Source: Nymphaea colorata
Taxonomy: Eukaryota; Streptophyta; Magnoliopsida; Nymphaeales; Nymphaeaceae
Reading direction: 5' to 3'
DNA length: 64,000 nucleotides
Assembly: GCF_008831285.2 (NCBI RefSeq)
Contig: NC_045142.1
Span: 10,039,952 to 10,103,951 of the forward strand
Every line of letters starts with the position of its first letter. The stretch's first letter is position 1. The notes beneath the pieces are model-generated. The model searched no databases, had not been told where the DNA came from, and saw nothing but the letters and a program-made list of their open reading frames with translations. The position numbers and the translations under genes are program-made. Positions 35,652-47,111 of this stretch are shown piece after piece.

Positions 35652-38559
35652 TCATAGCATAGAATTTGCAGAAATTGTGACGCTTCCACCATCCAGGCCT
35701 GAAGAGTAGTCCATTGCATTCAGAAAATCATCACCAAAAAGGAAGGCACCGGCTGCCAAGGCTCCACCAGCAGCCCCCATTCCAAAGCCAGGCGCCATTG
35801 TTCCTCCTCTTGCTCCAGCAGAAGTCCTTCCAGGCATGCTCCAGTATGTTCCACCCTCTTGGGCTGCGGTTGGAGCAAAAGGCGGAAGCAGGAAACCTGT
35901 ATTCGATGGTGGAGGTGGGGGTGGAGGAGTTGATGGCCTTCCAGTGTTAGGTTGAAACTGCGGCTGTGAGTAATAGTCTTGAGGCCTGGCCTGCGGAGGA
36001 GGAGGTGGGTATGAATAAGGCTGAATTTGGTTCACATCAGCATTGGAGTATAGAGACGGATTTCCTTCTGAAATGGACGTTGAGATGCCAGTGAACGCTC
36101 CTTCTCTGCCTGCTAGAACAGAACTCTGAGTTTCAGCAAGAACAGGGAGAGAACATGTTCTAGCTGCAGATTTTGATATTGTCTGGTCGGTTTTCTTGGG
36201 TCCCAAAATATGATATGCCATAGTTTTGCTATATTTCTTGGGAAGTGTCGTTCAAAGGAGCATTTTCCGAAAAGTGGACAAGAAGGTAGCATTGGATGAC
36301 AACCTCAAGAAAAGTCGTTCCGGAAATGAGGTTTTGTTAAATCTTGCTAGTTTAATCAGTTTCTAAAACTCATTTTGTATGAATGAGACCGCCGTAATGA
36401 GTTTTCTGTGTAAAATTTGGGGTCTCTCAGGTTATTCTCTCCCTTTTACAAACCCCATTTTATTAAAACTGGGCTTTTCACTGTCACCCAAGCACGCCTT
36501 GAGAGTGTTTTGGAGGCAAAGCAATGTGTTCTGTCTTCTGGACACCATTCTAAAGTGTCATCCAAACACATCCCAAAAGTTTCACGCCCTTTTTAAGGTA
36601 CTTTTTTTCTTTTCAAAGTTTGCACATCTCTGCCTCATTGCTTTTCATACCTCATTGCCCCACGTCCCCAACGCTGTACCTGGAAGGCACAAGTGCCGAT
36701 GACACGCCCGCAAAAGGACCTTGACCTATCTATTGGGCTCGGGGTGTGGTTTGCTCGTTAGATTGTGGTTTGGTGTGGTTTGTTGAGTGAGTTATGAGTG
36801 ACTATTGTATCGCATATGTTTGTACGGCCTTTTCCTTATTTTTAGTTCTTTGTAGTAGATTGCCGTAGATAGGTTTTTGGGGAATCCAGCCACTTGTATT
36901 ACTGTTCCATTGGGTTTGCGCTGGGGTCCTGTCCGGCCAGGTAGACAAGTGTATTAATTTGTTTAGGATTTTGAGTTTTTCCATTTCAAGTGTTTCAAAT
37001 TACTCCTTTTAAGTTTTTTTTTTTTTAAAGAAAAGAAAGAATAAGGAAACTAATTAGTAGAAAGATAGTAATTACATGACATACTTTTTCAGACACACTT
37101 TTTAAGAAAAAGAAGGAACAACGAAACTAATTTATCCATAAATTCATAACAAGTTCATCTTTGTGCCTAGGGATGTAAATCAATTGGGCATGCTCAATAA
37201 TGGATCCATTTTTCAATTTCGCTTAATCAAAAAAAAAAAAAAAGAGTCGATCTCATTACCAATCGGACTCAAATTGGGTTTCATTATGCAAAGTCATATC
37301 CGAATAAACATCCAAGTACAATATCAGACTGAGATCCAATAAAGAATCCAAATGCAGAGAAATGTATGATCTTATACTAGATGAATCCAAATTTGGTTTT
37401 AAGAAACAAGCCTGACCTCAAGTCTGAATCCAAATATATGGGATTTTCATATCAAATTCAATTCAGTAAAAAATGGCTCTGACCGTACCAAATTGTTTAC
37501 ATCCCTCTTCTATACGAAGGACCCTATTTGAAATTTCTAATCTTCATGTTTGTGGAAATGTTTTCTTTTAAGAAGGCGAAGATGATTTTGTATTAGTTTG
37601 AAACATTTGGCTTTTGGAAAAAGCAACCAGTGTTTTAAGAGGCTTAGTGTAGCTGGTCGAGTAGTTATAAGGGTGGGAGTCTCATTCAAGGACGGAGGAT
37701 AAGGTAGGGCCTGCATGGCCACTCGATCCACTCAAATTTTTTTTAAATTTACATGTAAATTTTAAAAAAATTCACTTGTTTTATATAAAAATTTTGAAAA
37801 ATAATATTTTAATTGTAATTAAAAATTAAAAACTTTAATTCGGCCCCCTCATAAAAATTTTTTTGGTTAACACCTGATTTCATTGAGAGTTGAGTGTTAA
37901 ATTCATAGACTGCAATCAATGGCTTTCGCTTACTCAAAAGAAAAGGCATGCTGGAGTATGAAAAAACAAACAAAATCAGGGTTGATTCTGGAATATATCC
38001 GCTAAAGCAGGGTAAGACCTGAAAAAATATCCAACCGTTCGCTCTGAGAAGTCGAGACGGTGAAAAAGGAGAGAGAGAGAGAGAGAGAGGGGATATGTGA
38101 AATACCTGCATGTGGAGCCAACCCTTCACCGGCGGCGCGGTCCGATATCCGGAGAGAGAGGTCGACGAAGCCACGTGGCTTCGTCGAACCCTTCTTTCTC
38201 AGCTGGAAGCTGCCGGATTCCGCGACGCCCGGCTCGGGGCTCCGGTCGAGCTTCGTGAGGAACTCCCTGAGCGAGATGCTGGCCGTCCCCTCCAGCCTCT
38301 CCCTCAGGAACAGCGTCTCCCTGCCGTACACCTCGACGTGGAGGGCTGCATCCTCGACTGCGCCGTCGAAGGAGGCGACGAACTTGGTGTTCCAAACGGG
38401 GCTGGTCCCTCCCCTGGCGTCCACCTTGGTGCAGTACTTCCGCTCGGGGTCGATCCACGCCACCGCGAACCACTGGCTCCGGAGGAACGACCGCCGGAGT
38501 CCCCTCGCCGACGCCACGCACACCTCCACGTGGTACTTCCCCATCCCTTCTTCAGCCAC
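35652..38559 (-). CDS. C2-domain protein, SRC2-like (2 exons as modelled)
   Basis: Exon 1 is 38106-38559 and exon 2 is 35652-36163, giving 321 residues. Exon 1 encodes an N-terminal C2 domain, roughly residues 8-140: VEVCVASARGLRRS, WFAVAWIDPERKYCTKV, SPVWNTKFV, LHVEVYGRE, and RGFVDLSLRIS. Exon 2 is proline-rich (PYSYPPPPPQARP, a PPPPPPP run), then a Gly/Ala-rich end with AAGGALAAGAFLFGDDFLNA, a pattern typical of this plant family. Such proteins are linked to calcium-dependent membrane binding and stress responses. Several canonical C2 aspartates are not obvious, so calcium binding is uncertain. The donor is clear. The exon 2 acceptor was chosen because TCTGCAG|CT is the only nearby AG that keeps frame; a small extra exon in the 1.9-kb intron cannot be excluded. 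Confidence 0.75.
36164..38105 (-). other. intron of the C2 gene with SINE and hAT MITE fragments
   Basis: The 1.9-kb interval between the two C2 exons contains a tRNA-like stretch near 37.64-37.69 kb (TAGTGTAGCTGGTCGAGTAG, then GAGTCTCATTCAAGG). An AT-rich interior follows (ACATGTAAATTTTAAAAAAA, TATATAAAAATTTTGAAAAA) like that of the MITE at 18.1 kb. A segment with TAGGGATGTAAAT and an inverse GTTTACATCCCTC end spans about 37.17-37.51 kb, resembling the hAT-like element at 43.0 kb but without a clear target duplication. Confidence 0.5.
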
Positions 38560-41500
38560 TTGCCTTGCCCGAATCTCCGACGCACAGAAAGCGAGAGAGA
38601 GAGAGAGCAGAGAGTTGGTTCCTTTGCCTTACGGGCAGAGGGAAAGAAAAATGTTACGTCGTTAGAGAGAGACAGTTCTTGGTTTTCTTGGGGAGCGGGA
38701 AGGAGAGGGAGATGTAATGTTGTTAGAGAGAGAAGATAGATAGAGAGAACGGAGGCAATGGCGGTAGTGGTGGAAGAATCGTACTTTACTTGATATGAAA
38801 AGATGGCAATAGGTGGATTGTGAGGAGGAAAAGGAAGAAGATGAGAATGAGAATGAAGGAATCCTTCCTCCTGTCTTTAACAAGGGTCTAAAGCGAGAAG
38901 AATCATAAAATAATAGTTTATAAACCATGTTAAGATTTCTATCATCATTATTATTATTATTATAAATGATTCGATGAAAGGTCGAAATCACACTGCATGC
39001 AACTCAATTCACTAGCATGTCGATTTCTTTTCTTTTTTGCTTTCGAGAAAGTATGATACGATCATACCATGAACCTGAAAGCTTTTGAATTTTGGTGCGT
39101 AAATGAAATTTTAGTACCAAAGAAATTTCAAAGGTTCTTTAGGCAATGTTGAGTTTTCAATGCTCATATATCTTATTTACACGTCCAAGTAGAAGTAGGT
39201 AGCTACATCTCTGAAGGCTAATATATATCCGTTGTGGGACAAAAGGAGTGCGTAGAATTATTATTTATAAAGTAGTGTAAAAAATGTTGGTAATCTATTT
39301 ACATATCCATACAAGTATGCTGGCTTTTCAAATGACTTTATCATGATCTTGGCGGTGTTCACTAATGATTTACTAAAAGTCCATCAACTTGGCTCCATAT
39401 GAATAACGTTTATATATTATTTAGTTTATTGTTAATTAACCATGTAAATACGTTCCTCCTTTATGTGATTGACGGATTCATCAAGCAGTTTGGATCCAGA
39501 TTTTATCAAAAAATGATTTTTTAAGAAACTTGGTTTTCGGAAGGGATTGGACAAGCTGGTTCCCCAAATTATTTAAAAAAAAAAATTGAGTTTTAGGTGT
39601 GTCAACTAAACACATAAAGTAAATTTTTTAAAAAAACATTTTTTTCATAAAGCAATTTTTTTCAAAATAGCATTTTTTTATGCTGGAGTCATCCAAACAC
39701 CCCTGGTAAGACTTGTTTTAGTCACAAAAGTATTAGCATTGACTATTGCTAATTTCAATGTATTCAACCATGTAGACCTCGGATTAAATTCATTTGAACC
39801 ATTTAAAATGTTATTATTTCGATGGGCATAGCATAGCTGGTCGGCTTAAGTGTCGTGTCGTGTGCCCTCAATTCGACTAATAGTTACTACTTTTCTTGAC
39901 TATAACAAGAGGCATCAGTCATATTCGAATTAAATGATATATTGTAAGTTCACATAAGTTCCTAAGCAGTGTTGAACCTTGATGGGCTCTGGTGAACAGC
40001 CAAAATTATTTTAAAATGTTAAAATTTGAAAATAATATTGTAGAAAAGGTGTTTTTTGGATGGATTACAACTCTACCGGATTCAGCGTTCAAGTCATCTG
40101 ATTGGAAGAAGGGATGAGAATCATGCTTGGAGTGCGGATCGGGTCACGTTAATTAGGATGGCCCATCCGTATGCACAAACGCTAACAGCCACCTGCACGC
40201 TGCACGCATAAGCAAACACAGCGTCGTAATAATATAATTTTGGAATCGAAACAGCCCGATTTAGCTGAATTGGCTGTGAATCGGCAAAAAATTAAAATTT
40301 TTCTTTAAAAAATAGGTAAAAAATTATTATAGTTAATTAAAAATGATAAAACTCGTAAAGAAAGTTTAAATTTACTAAATTTGACTAGTGGCATTCTTAA
40401 ATTGGCTTCCAGATCCAATCCGTTTGCTGCTTTCGATTAGAAATAGTGAATTCAGGCTGGGGATAGACCATAGATATAAATATCTTTTTTTTTTTTTGCA
40501 TTTTAAAGGTTGAGGCTTTTCTCGGTATAACAGCGCGAGCTTTGAAAAAATTGAAAAAAAAAAAAAAGAGAGAGAGAGAGAAATATGGTAAATTTTTTAA
40601 AATTTTAAAAATTATTAAAAACTTAAAAATGATAACTAATAAAGCAACATAAAAAATGAGTAGATAAGCAATAAAAAAGATTGTAAAATGAAAACAATCA
40701 GTTTTGCATTAAAAAAACATGAAAAAAACGCATAAAATGCAAACTGTGTTTTTTCCGTTTTTGGCTTCTTTTTTTTTGCAAAAAACATGGTTTTTGCCAT
40801 TTTTTACTTGACTTATTTTTCAAATTTTAACTCATTTAAAAAAAATGCATTTTTTTAAACTATGGAATAGACATCTTTTCTTAGCACGTGTGAACCTTTT
40901 CTTTAACTTTTAAAGGATGAAAGTTAAAGAAATAAATCTCTTTGATGTATAAGAATATCAAAATATGCTTATAATGTATTTTAAAAGAAGAAAAACTAAA
41001 AAGATCTGATGTCCTTTTTAAAAATGAATTTTCCAACCCATGCTTCATCTACATTGTCCTTATTTTCCTTTCCAATTGTTCCCTTTTCCCCCTAGTTTTA
41101 CCTTTTAAAGCAAAAAGAAAAATTTCTCAGGGCTGCTCATGACAGCTCTCTTCTACTTGATGTAGTTTGATTTAGAGGCGAAGTTAAAGATTTTTTATGA
41201 GGAGATTAAATTATGGTTTCAAAATTTTGGCAGAAGCCTAAATATCATTTTTCAAATTTTTTATAATTAAATATTTAAAATTTTTAAAATTCATATCTAA
41301 ATTTTAAAACAAATTGAGGAAGTGGGGGCTCCTCTCTTGTTCTATTTATCTCTTCCTCCAGCTCACTCTGCTGCGGCTTTATTTCGAGAATTTGAGGGGA
41401 AATCTTGAGCTTAATGATAACATCCTATCAAATTGGTAACTTCCATTAATTAACGCTTAAGCTTACGAGCACGTCTTCCTTATAATGGATCAGATTCTGG

Positions 41501-42568
41501 TAAAACATATAGCTCTTACTAAGGGTGGGCAGGGAGGTGGGCACTCACAGGTCATTAACCCAACTCAGTTAAGGTCCATTTCGATGATAAGTTATTGAGT
41601 CGAGCTGGACCGGACAAAGTTGGTCCGATAACTTATTTTTTAATGTTATTTTATCTAAACATATACATAATTATATGTATTTGCTATAATTAATTATACT
41701 TATATATTAGATTATATTCAAAATATATTTTTTATTCTAATCATGCTAAGCAGAACTCGGCTAAATTCAAGTTTTTAGCTCAATCAGATGAAAACAATGT
41801 AAAACGAAATTCATGTTTCCATTAGATTGCTCACAAAGATCCGATTATAACAAGAGTCTGAAAATCATTTGTTTGAAAAGTAAAACGGATTTGTAGAACT
41901 TCCATTTTGAAACCCATTGGTCGATCTCAAGTTAGAGCCTTTCTCGTGTTCACTTGAGATCAGTAAGTGGAGATGTTAATTCCGCATTTATAGAATCCGT
42001 AATTTGCTGGTAAGATGTCAATATATAAATATCTTTTTTACTATAGTTATAAATACCATTTTTGTGTTTTAAAGGGTGAGATTTTGCTGGGGTATAATAA
42101 CCTTGAAAAAAAAAAAGAGAATGTGATTATTCAAAAAATAAAATAAATCTTAAAATTTGGAAAAAAATAAATGAAAAACTAATAAGATGACATCAAAAAA
42201 TAAGTACAAATAAAAACTAGCAAATAGAAACACATAGTCTGACATTAAAAATGTGACAAAACGCCTACAACGAAAAAAAAATGCGAACAAAAAAAATTTC
42301 TTTGCATTTTTTGGCAGGCTTATTTTTCGCATTTTTCGACACTTTTTTTAACGTGTTTTTTTATGGATATGCTTTATACATGGCCAACCAAAATTTGGAT
42401 ATAAATCAAGTACCATCTCTTCTGGGCTTGAAATTCGTAAACCTAGCCAAGTTTTTACAATTTGACTGACAACAGAGTGCAAAAGAAGTGACAGAATTCA
42501 TGAACTTTTTCACAAACTTTTTCGCATTTCATGCAATCCCAAACATGAATCCTATTCTAACAAGATGC
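38560..42568. other. intergenic region between the C2 and GNAT genes
   Basis: Beyond the purine-rich 5' flank of the C2 gene (GAGAGAGA runs, 38.59-38.76 kb) this 4-kb stretch is AT-rich and contains no supported gene. It holds a SINE copy near 39.8 kb and an AT-rich MITE-like fragment near 41.17-41.33 kb. AAAACGCAAAACATGG-like low-complexity sequence occurs at 40.5-40.9 and 42.1-42.4 kb. Confidence 0.6.
39823..39920 (+). mobile_element. tRNA-derived SINE copy
   Basis: GGGCATAGCATAGCTGGTCG is followed by CTTAAGTGTCGTGTCGTG, a B-box-like CAATTCGACTAA, and then TAGTTACTACTTTTCTTGAC. This is the uninterrupted counterpart of the copy split by plastid DNA at 5.5-6.3 kb. The tail is degraded. Confidence 0.55.
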
Positions 42569-45500
42569 TCACTGTGTAGCAAATGGTTTTAGCTCAGGGG
42601 GAACAACCAATAGAAGCCTGCCAGCTCGCCTCACCATGGCACCATCTTCTTCTTGAGCACAGCTTGGTTCCCTTGTATACATCATAGTTGTGGATCCCAA
42701 CATGTCATCTCCAAACCCGCAAGCCCGGAAAAATGCACTGTATTGGATCCAGATTCAGTAGTAAGAAAACTTCTCACCTGACACATTTTTGTTGGTTTTT
42801 TATAACTCTACAGTTTGTTTTTCATTCTTTTTTCATCCTTCTTCATTAGTGAACTTGATCCAGTTCTCAAACCATTCAGATTCTAATAAGATAGCTACCT
42901 GAACCTGTTTGCTAACCGATTCAATTCAAAAACCAATTTTTTTACAACAACTAGAGGCCCAAATCCAATTGTGCAGTTGCCTTGATGGGATGGAGTGCCA
43001 TATGGACAAAAATTTTATTGATTTTAGATAGGGATGTCAATATATTCGATTTGTCCAACCAAAGTGATCTTAAAAAGTCGGATATGAAAAAGAAAAAAAA
43101 AATTAATTTCCGATTAAGAAATTACATCAGCTTCCGATTTAAGAAATGACATCCGATTGGATTCGGATTCAAATTCGCATATACATAAATATCCGATCGG
43201 ATTCGGATGTAGATTCAAATCAGATTTATTTTTAAACAAATATCCTACATCTAAAGCTTTTACATTTTGCAAAATAGTAAAATTCGATTCAAAATTCATG
43301 GATTTGGATATGAATATAAAAATTGGATCTGATGCGAACATAAAAATCGGATCCGGATCAGATTCAAATTGCAAAAATCAGATTTGGGATTCAGATTCGA
43401 ATATGACTTTTCTTTATTCATATTCCAATCTAAATTTGAATATGAATATGTGAATATCCTAAAAGCAAATATGGTTAAAGGTATACCCGATTGGATCCAT
43501 TGACATCCCTAATTCTGGATTTGAAGCTGGCTATATATCAAGGCAAATTGAACTATTGAAGATACCACATGTCCATCTCAAGTGGCATTAGCTCAAACGG
43601 GTGGGCTGGGATGCGTTATGAGGTGTGTCTCTAGTTCGAACTGCGGAGGGTTATGCTCATGTACCAAAAAGGGAGGTGGGTCTGTACATGCAAGTTGAAG
43701 AATGAGGAAATCTCACTGCTTGGTACGGACGCAGCTCTAGACCTCGGAGGCGAAGGTTGTATAACCGTTCCGCCCAAATCCGTTTGCCATCCTGAGGCAG
43801 TGCTGAACATGTGCATGGCGATTCTTTCTGCAGATGCTGATGCCAAATGAAAGAAGAAAAAGCAAAGAAATAAGTTGAAGGAAAGAAGTACCTCTCTTCT
43901 TTTGAACAAAGTGCTGAGACGTCATATATTCCCTTATTAGTTAGCACTCTGCAAGCCAAAGAAGTAAAAACTTTAGTAACAAGTGCATTCAACTAAAACT
44001 TTATACTCCATGAAAGTTTATTTGGTGGAGAATAGGAGATCATCTTTTGAATTGCTAGAATTTGGTACAGGCCATATTTTTTTGGTTTAAAATCTTTTCC
44101 TATATCAAGAAAGCTCCTGATAGTAGTTATTATATTAGGCGAATTTATATTCGTCTTTTTTGTCTTTTCATTTATAAATAGATTATCATGTTGTGATGCA
44201 GTCCAGATTTGATGAATGAAGATATCTTTGATATCTTAATTTCTTCTTCATTCTCAAATTCCTTGGATGCATTAGATATGCATAGATTTTAGCATAGTTG
44301 ACTGTTTTCCTTAGAAGCATCTGTACCCCAATAAACATAAATATATAAAACGCAACAAGATCTTCTGGATCACATTTTTTTGTCAAAATTCACAACTTGA
44401 AATTTGATTTCTGTGTCTTTAATCAATTTCTGGTTAAGGGACATTAGTTATAAAATTTTTAATTTTTAAGAAGGCACCAATATGTAAACTAGAAATTTGA
44501 CTTAAAATATCAATATGAAAATAAGCATCTTTTGTGTGCAATTACCCACACAGTGCTCATATCTATCTCTGCCCCGTATGAAACCCTTTATTAGTTTCCT
44601 CAAATAACTTGTATTAAAAAGTGCAGGTGAGGTCTCTTCAAAAATCCAAAAGGCTGAAACTCACTGTAATTTGTATTTATACCCTTGTAGAACAGAAATG
44701 CAGTTCAAGAGGAGCTCTCTCTCTCTCTCTCTCTCTGTGTTTCAGTCTGTGTGTGTGCATGTTACCTGATAATTCTTTGAACTATCTTCTTGCCGATGCC
44801 TAGTCCTTGAAAGGAAGGAAGAACCTGAGAAGAAGGAAACAAAATTTATCTGTGAGCAGTGTTCCAAGCGGCAATGGTGCTACAATTAGAAATGGTGATA
44901 CCAAAGTCAGAGACGGAAGCAAGGTAACCCTTTTTCCCACTCAGTGGTCGGAATCAGGGTTCCTTGTCTAGACACAAACAGACGAAGAAGAACCAGAACA
45001 CGGCTTCTCTTTTCCACCAACAAAGAAGTAAAAGAGTTGCATCGGTTCTTTCGTCTCTCAAAACAGTAAAAGTTAAGAAACAGGCTGATAAGAGCCAACA
45101 CCCAGGTGAGGGCAGTCCACTGCTCACACAAACCAATCAAAACTTCATTTAAAATGAATTGAAATTACACTAAATTGAAACCAACCAATTCCGTTCAAAC
45201 ATCTGATCTTTTCGTATTAGTCCAGCTATTTTTCAAATACAGCAAAAGATAAATATGTTTTTATTACTGTTTTATTTTTTAAAAAAGAAAAACCAAATCG
45301 TTGTCGAGCTCGGATCCAGTTGAGATGAGAATCTAATTAAAAATTTGGTTTAGACCAAATTCCGTAGGAATCTAATTAAAAAACTTGTTTTTAAAGCCTG
45401 GTTGTTCGGATGACAAAACAAAAACTGAAGGGATTTGAGATCTGAGGTGATATGAGATCATTGAAAAACGCCCCCTTTCATGCTTTTTATGAAATTTATT

Positions 45501-46396
45501 CTCTATAATACTAATTGGAAGATGTTGAGTTCAAGCTCTCCAAGCCAAATGGGGACAAACTTTTTCTTAGAACAAAATCTAAATCTAAACATCTTCGCCA
45601 AAAAACAAAGATTTCAAGTTAATCTGTCTGACAAATTACACTATATTTTATTAGTATTTCAGGAGTCGATTATAACAGATGAACCAAGCTAAGACTCTCC
45701 CTAATTACCCAGCTCGCTTTTAAAACTTCTGGACAATTTTTTACAAGACAAATAGTCACAAGCTCTAAGTGGCTTGGCCTGTTTGTAACTCCAATAAAAT
45801 GCATTTTAATTTGTCCAACGATAACCTAACTTTTAACCCTATTAACAGTTCAGCTTTATTCGTTTAAGTGTTGCACGCACAAGCACTTGGATTGTGCTTG
45901 TGGAGTTCCTTGAATCAATACAACATATTATGGATTGTTTAATGCAGTATATCATATAACTCCAAAATTAAGTTCAATTCAAATGAGGGAAGGGAGATGC
46001 CATTAAAAAAGCTGAACCCGAAACTTAGTAAAATAATGCACTCGCCAACAAAAGTGTCATGCATTCACTATTAGCAATTTAGAAAATAACACCTACAAAA
46101 ATTAAATTAATGACCAGACTTTCATCGGCCCATTAATTCGTCCCGCTATACTACAGAATTTAAATATAAGGATTGTTGTCATTTTACTCAAAGAATTTGA
46201 GTAGCCTCAATCAAGATAAAAGACAAAATGGATTATCTTGATCAAATTGGTTTGCCACTGATTTGACTCTAACGGGCCAATTCTCACGACACTTCTCATC
46301 ATAGTTGTCCTCCTAATCAGCCGAAAAAGGAAAAAAAAAACATTATCGTAGAAATATAGTGGGATTGTCTTTAATATCTTTTAGTTCATTTAAAAT

Positions 46397-46428
<32 letters not shown>

Positions 46429-47111
46429 CTAACAACGGCCTCCGTCCGGGAAACTTTTACTGAATAATAACGCAAAGCATATTAAAAATAAGCTCTCCTG
46501 AAGAAAATTTGCCTAGTTTGCCAGGACATGCAGCTCATGGGCAGGCAATTCGCTTTTGCAGACGTGGCAGATTAGTAGCATCTGACTTGATCGCTAAATG
46601 CACGTCCTGAACACGACATCACTCAATGAAGGGAAAGCGAGGGAAAGGAATAGGATCATCTTACCGCGACGTCGTGAATGGCGGCCGTCAATCCGCCGTC
46701 GGAGGAGGCCCTGCCGAAACCCACCAGCCGCCCGTTGGACGCAGTTAGCGGCATCGTCTCCTCCAGCCGCTCCCACCACAGCGACCTTTCGCCGTCGGCC
46801 GGGGGATCGTCCCCGAAGAGCGGGCAGTTCCGTCTGGCGAAGGCGGAGACGACGACGAAGCTGTGGCGGAGTGCAGCCGCCAACTTCTTGGGGTCCGGGC
46901 GACTGGCGGAGCCGTCAGGAAGGAGGTCCGGGAAACGGTGGCCCGACTGGTTGGTGGAGGAGAGTAAGGTGCGCAGGTGGTGGAGGTCGACGTTGGAGGG
47001 GTCGGTGGAGAGGAAGATGGAAGGGGAAAGAAGGGGCCTTCTCCTCTCTCCCGAGATGGAATTCTGGATTCCAGTGGAAAGGTTCAGAGGTTTCAGATGA
47101 AGGGTCGCCAT
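42569..47111 (-). CDS. plastid-type GCN5-related N-acetyltransferase (4 exons)
   Basis: The exons are 46665-47111, 44766-44824, 43892-43948 and 42569-42737, giving 243 residues with junction phases 0,2,2. The protein has the plant plastid GNAT pattern: a Ser/Leu-rich N terminus likely to be a transit peptide, SGHRFPDLLPDGS, ELVGFG-like LVGFGRASSDGGLTAAIHD, then the acetyl-CoA-binding motif Q155-GLGIG-160. RVLTNKGIYDVSALC and FFRACGFGDDMLGSTTMMYT follow. Related plastid enzymes acetylate lysines, protein N termini and small amines; the substrate here is unknown. ATG 47111 was preferred over an in-frame upstream ATG at 47222 because homologous sequence begins after it. About 35 residues follow the usual end of the domain. 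Exon 1 is far more GC-rich than the introns. Confidence 0.87.
43029..43511. mobile_element. hAT-like MITE in intron 3 of the GNAT gene
   Basis: The left end TAGGGATGTCAATATATTCG and the right end, read inward as TAGGGATGTCAATGGATCC, are terminal inverted repeats. The flanks ATTTTAGA (43021-43028) and ATTCTGGA (43512-43519) agree at 6 of 8 positions. The interior is made of GGATTCGGAT-type words that read through in both strands. A related copy lies at 60.36-60.77 kb. There is no coding capacity. Confidence 0.7.
43583..43710 (+). mobile_element. tRNA-derived SINE (subfamily 2) in intron 3 of the GNAT gene
   Basis: An A-box-like GGCATTAGCTCAAACGGGTG, then TGTGTCTCTAGTTCGAACTG containing a consensus-like B-box, then CTCATGTACC and GGGAGGTGGGTCTGTACATG. 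This is the intact counterpart of the SINE at 18.03 kb. It lies antisense to the GNAT gene. The 3' border is approximate. Confidence 0.7.
44825..46664 (-). other. intron 1 of the GNAT gene
   Basis: A 1.84-kb interval between GNAT exons 1 and 2, bounded by GTAAGA and CTTCTCAG. It is AT-rich, carries a (TA)n run at about 46.40-46.43 kb and shows no other feature that I recognise. Confidence 0.7.

Noticed and set aside
38060..38739. Long open frames (up to about 209 codons) on the plus strand and alternate minus frames over the C2 exon
   Set aside because: They are antisense or out-of-frame readings of the GC-rich C2 exon 1. The minus frame from 38559 encodes a clear C2 domain.
43631..43992. 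Minus-strand frames of 92-111 codons around GNAT exon 3
   Set aside because: Only the part 43892-43948 is coding. The rest reads through the donor site into the intron and an antisense SINE.
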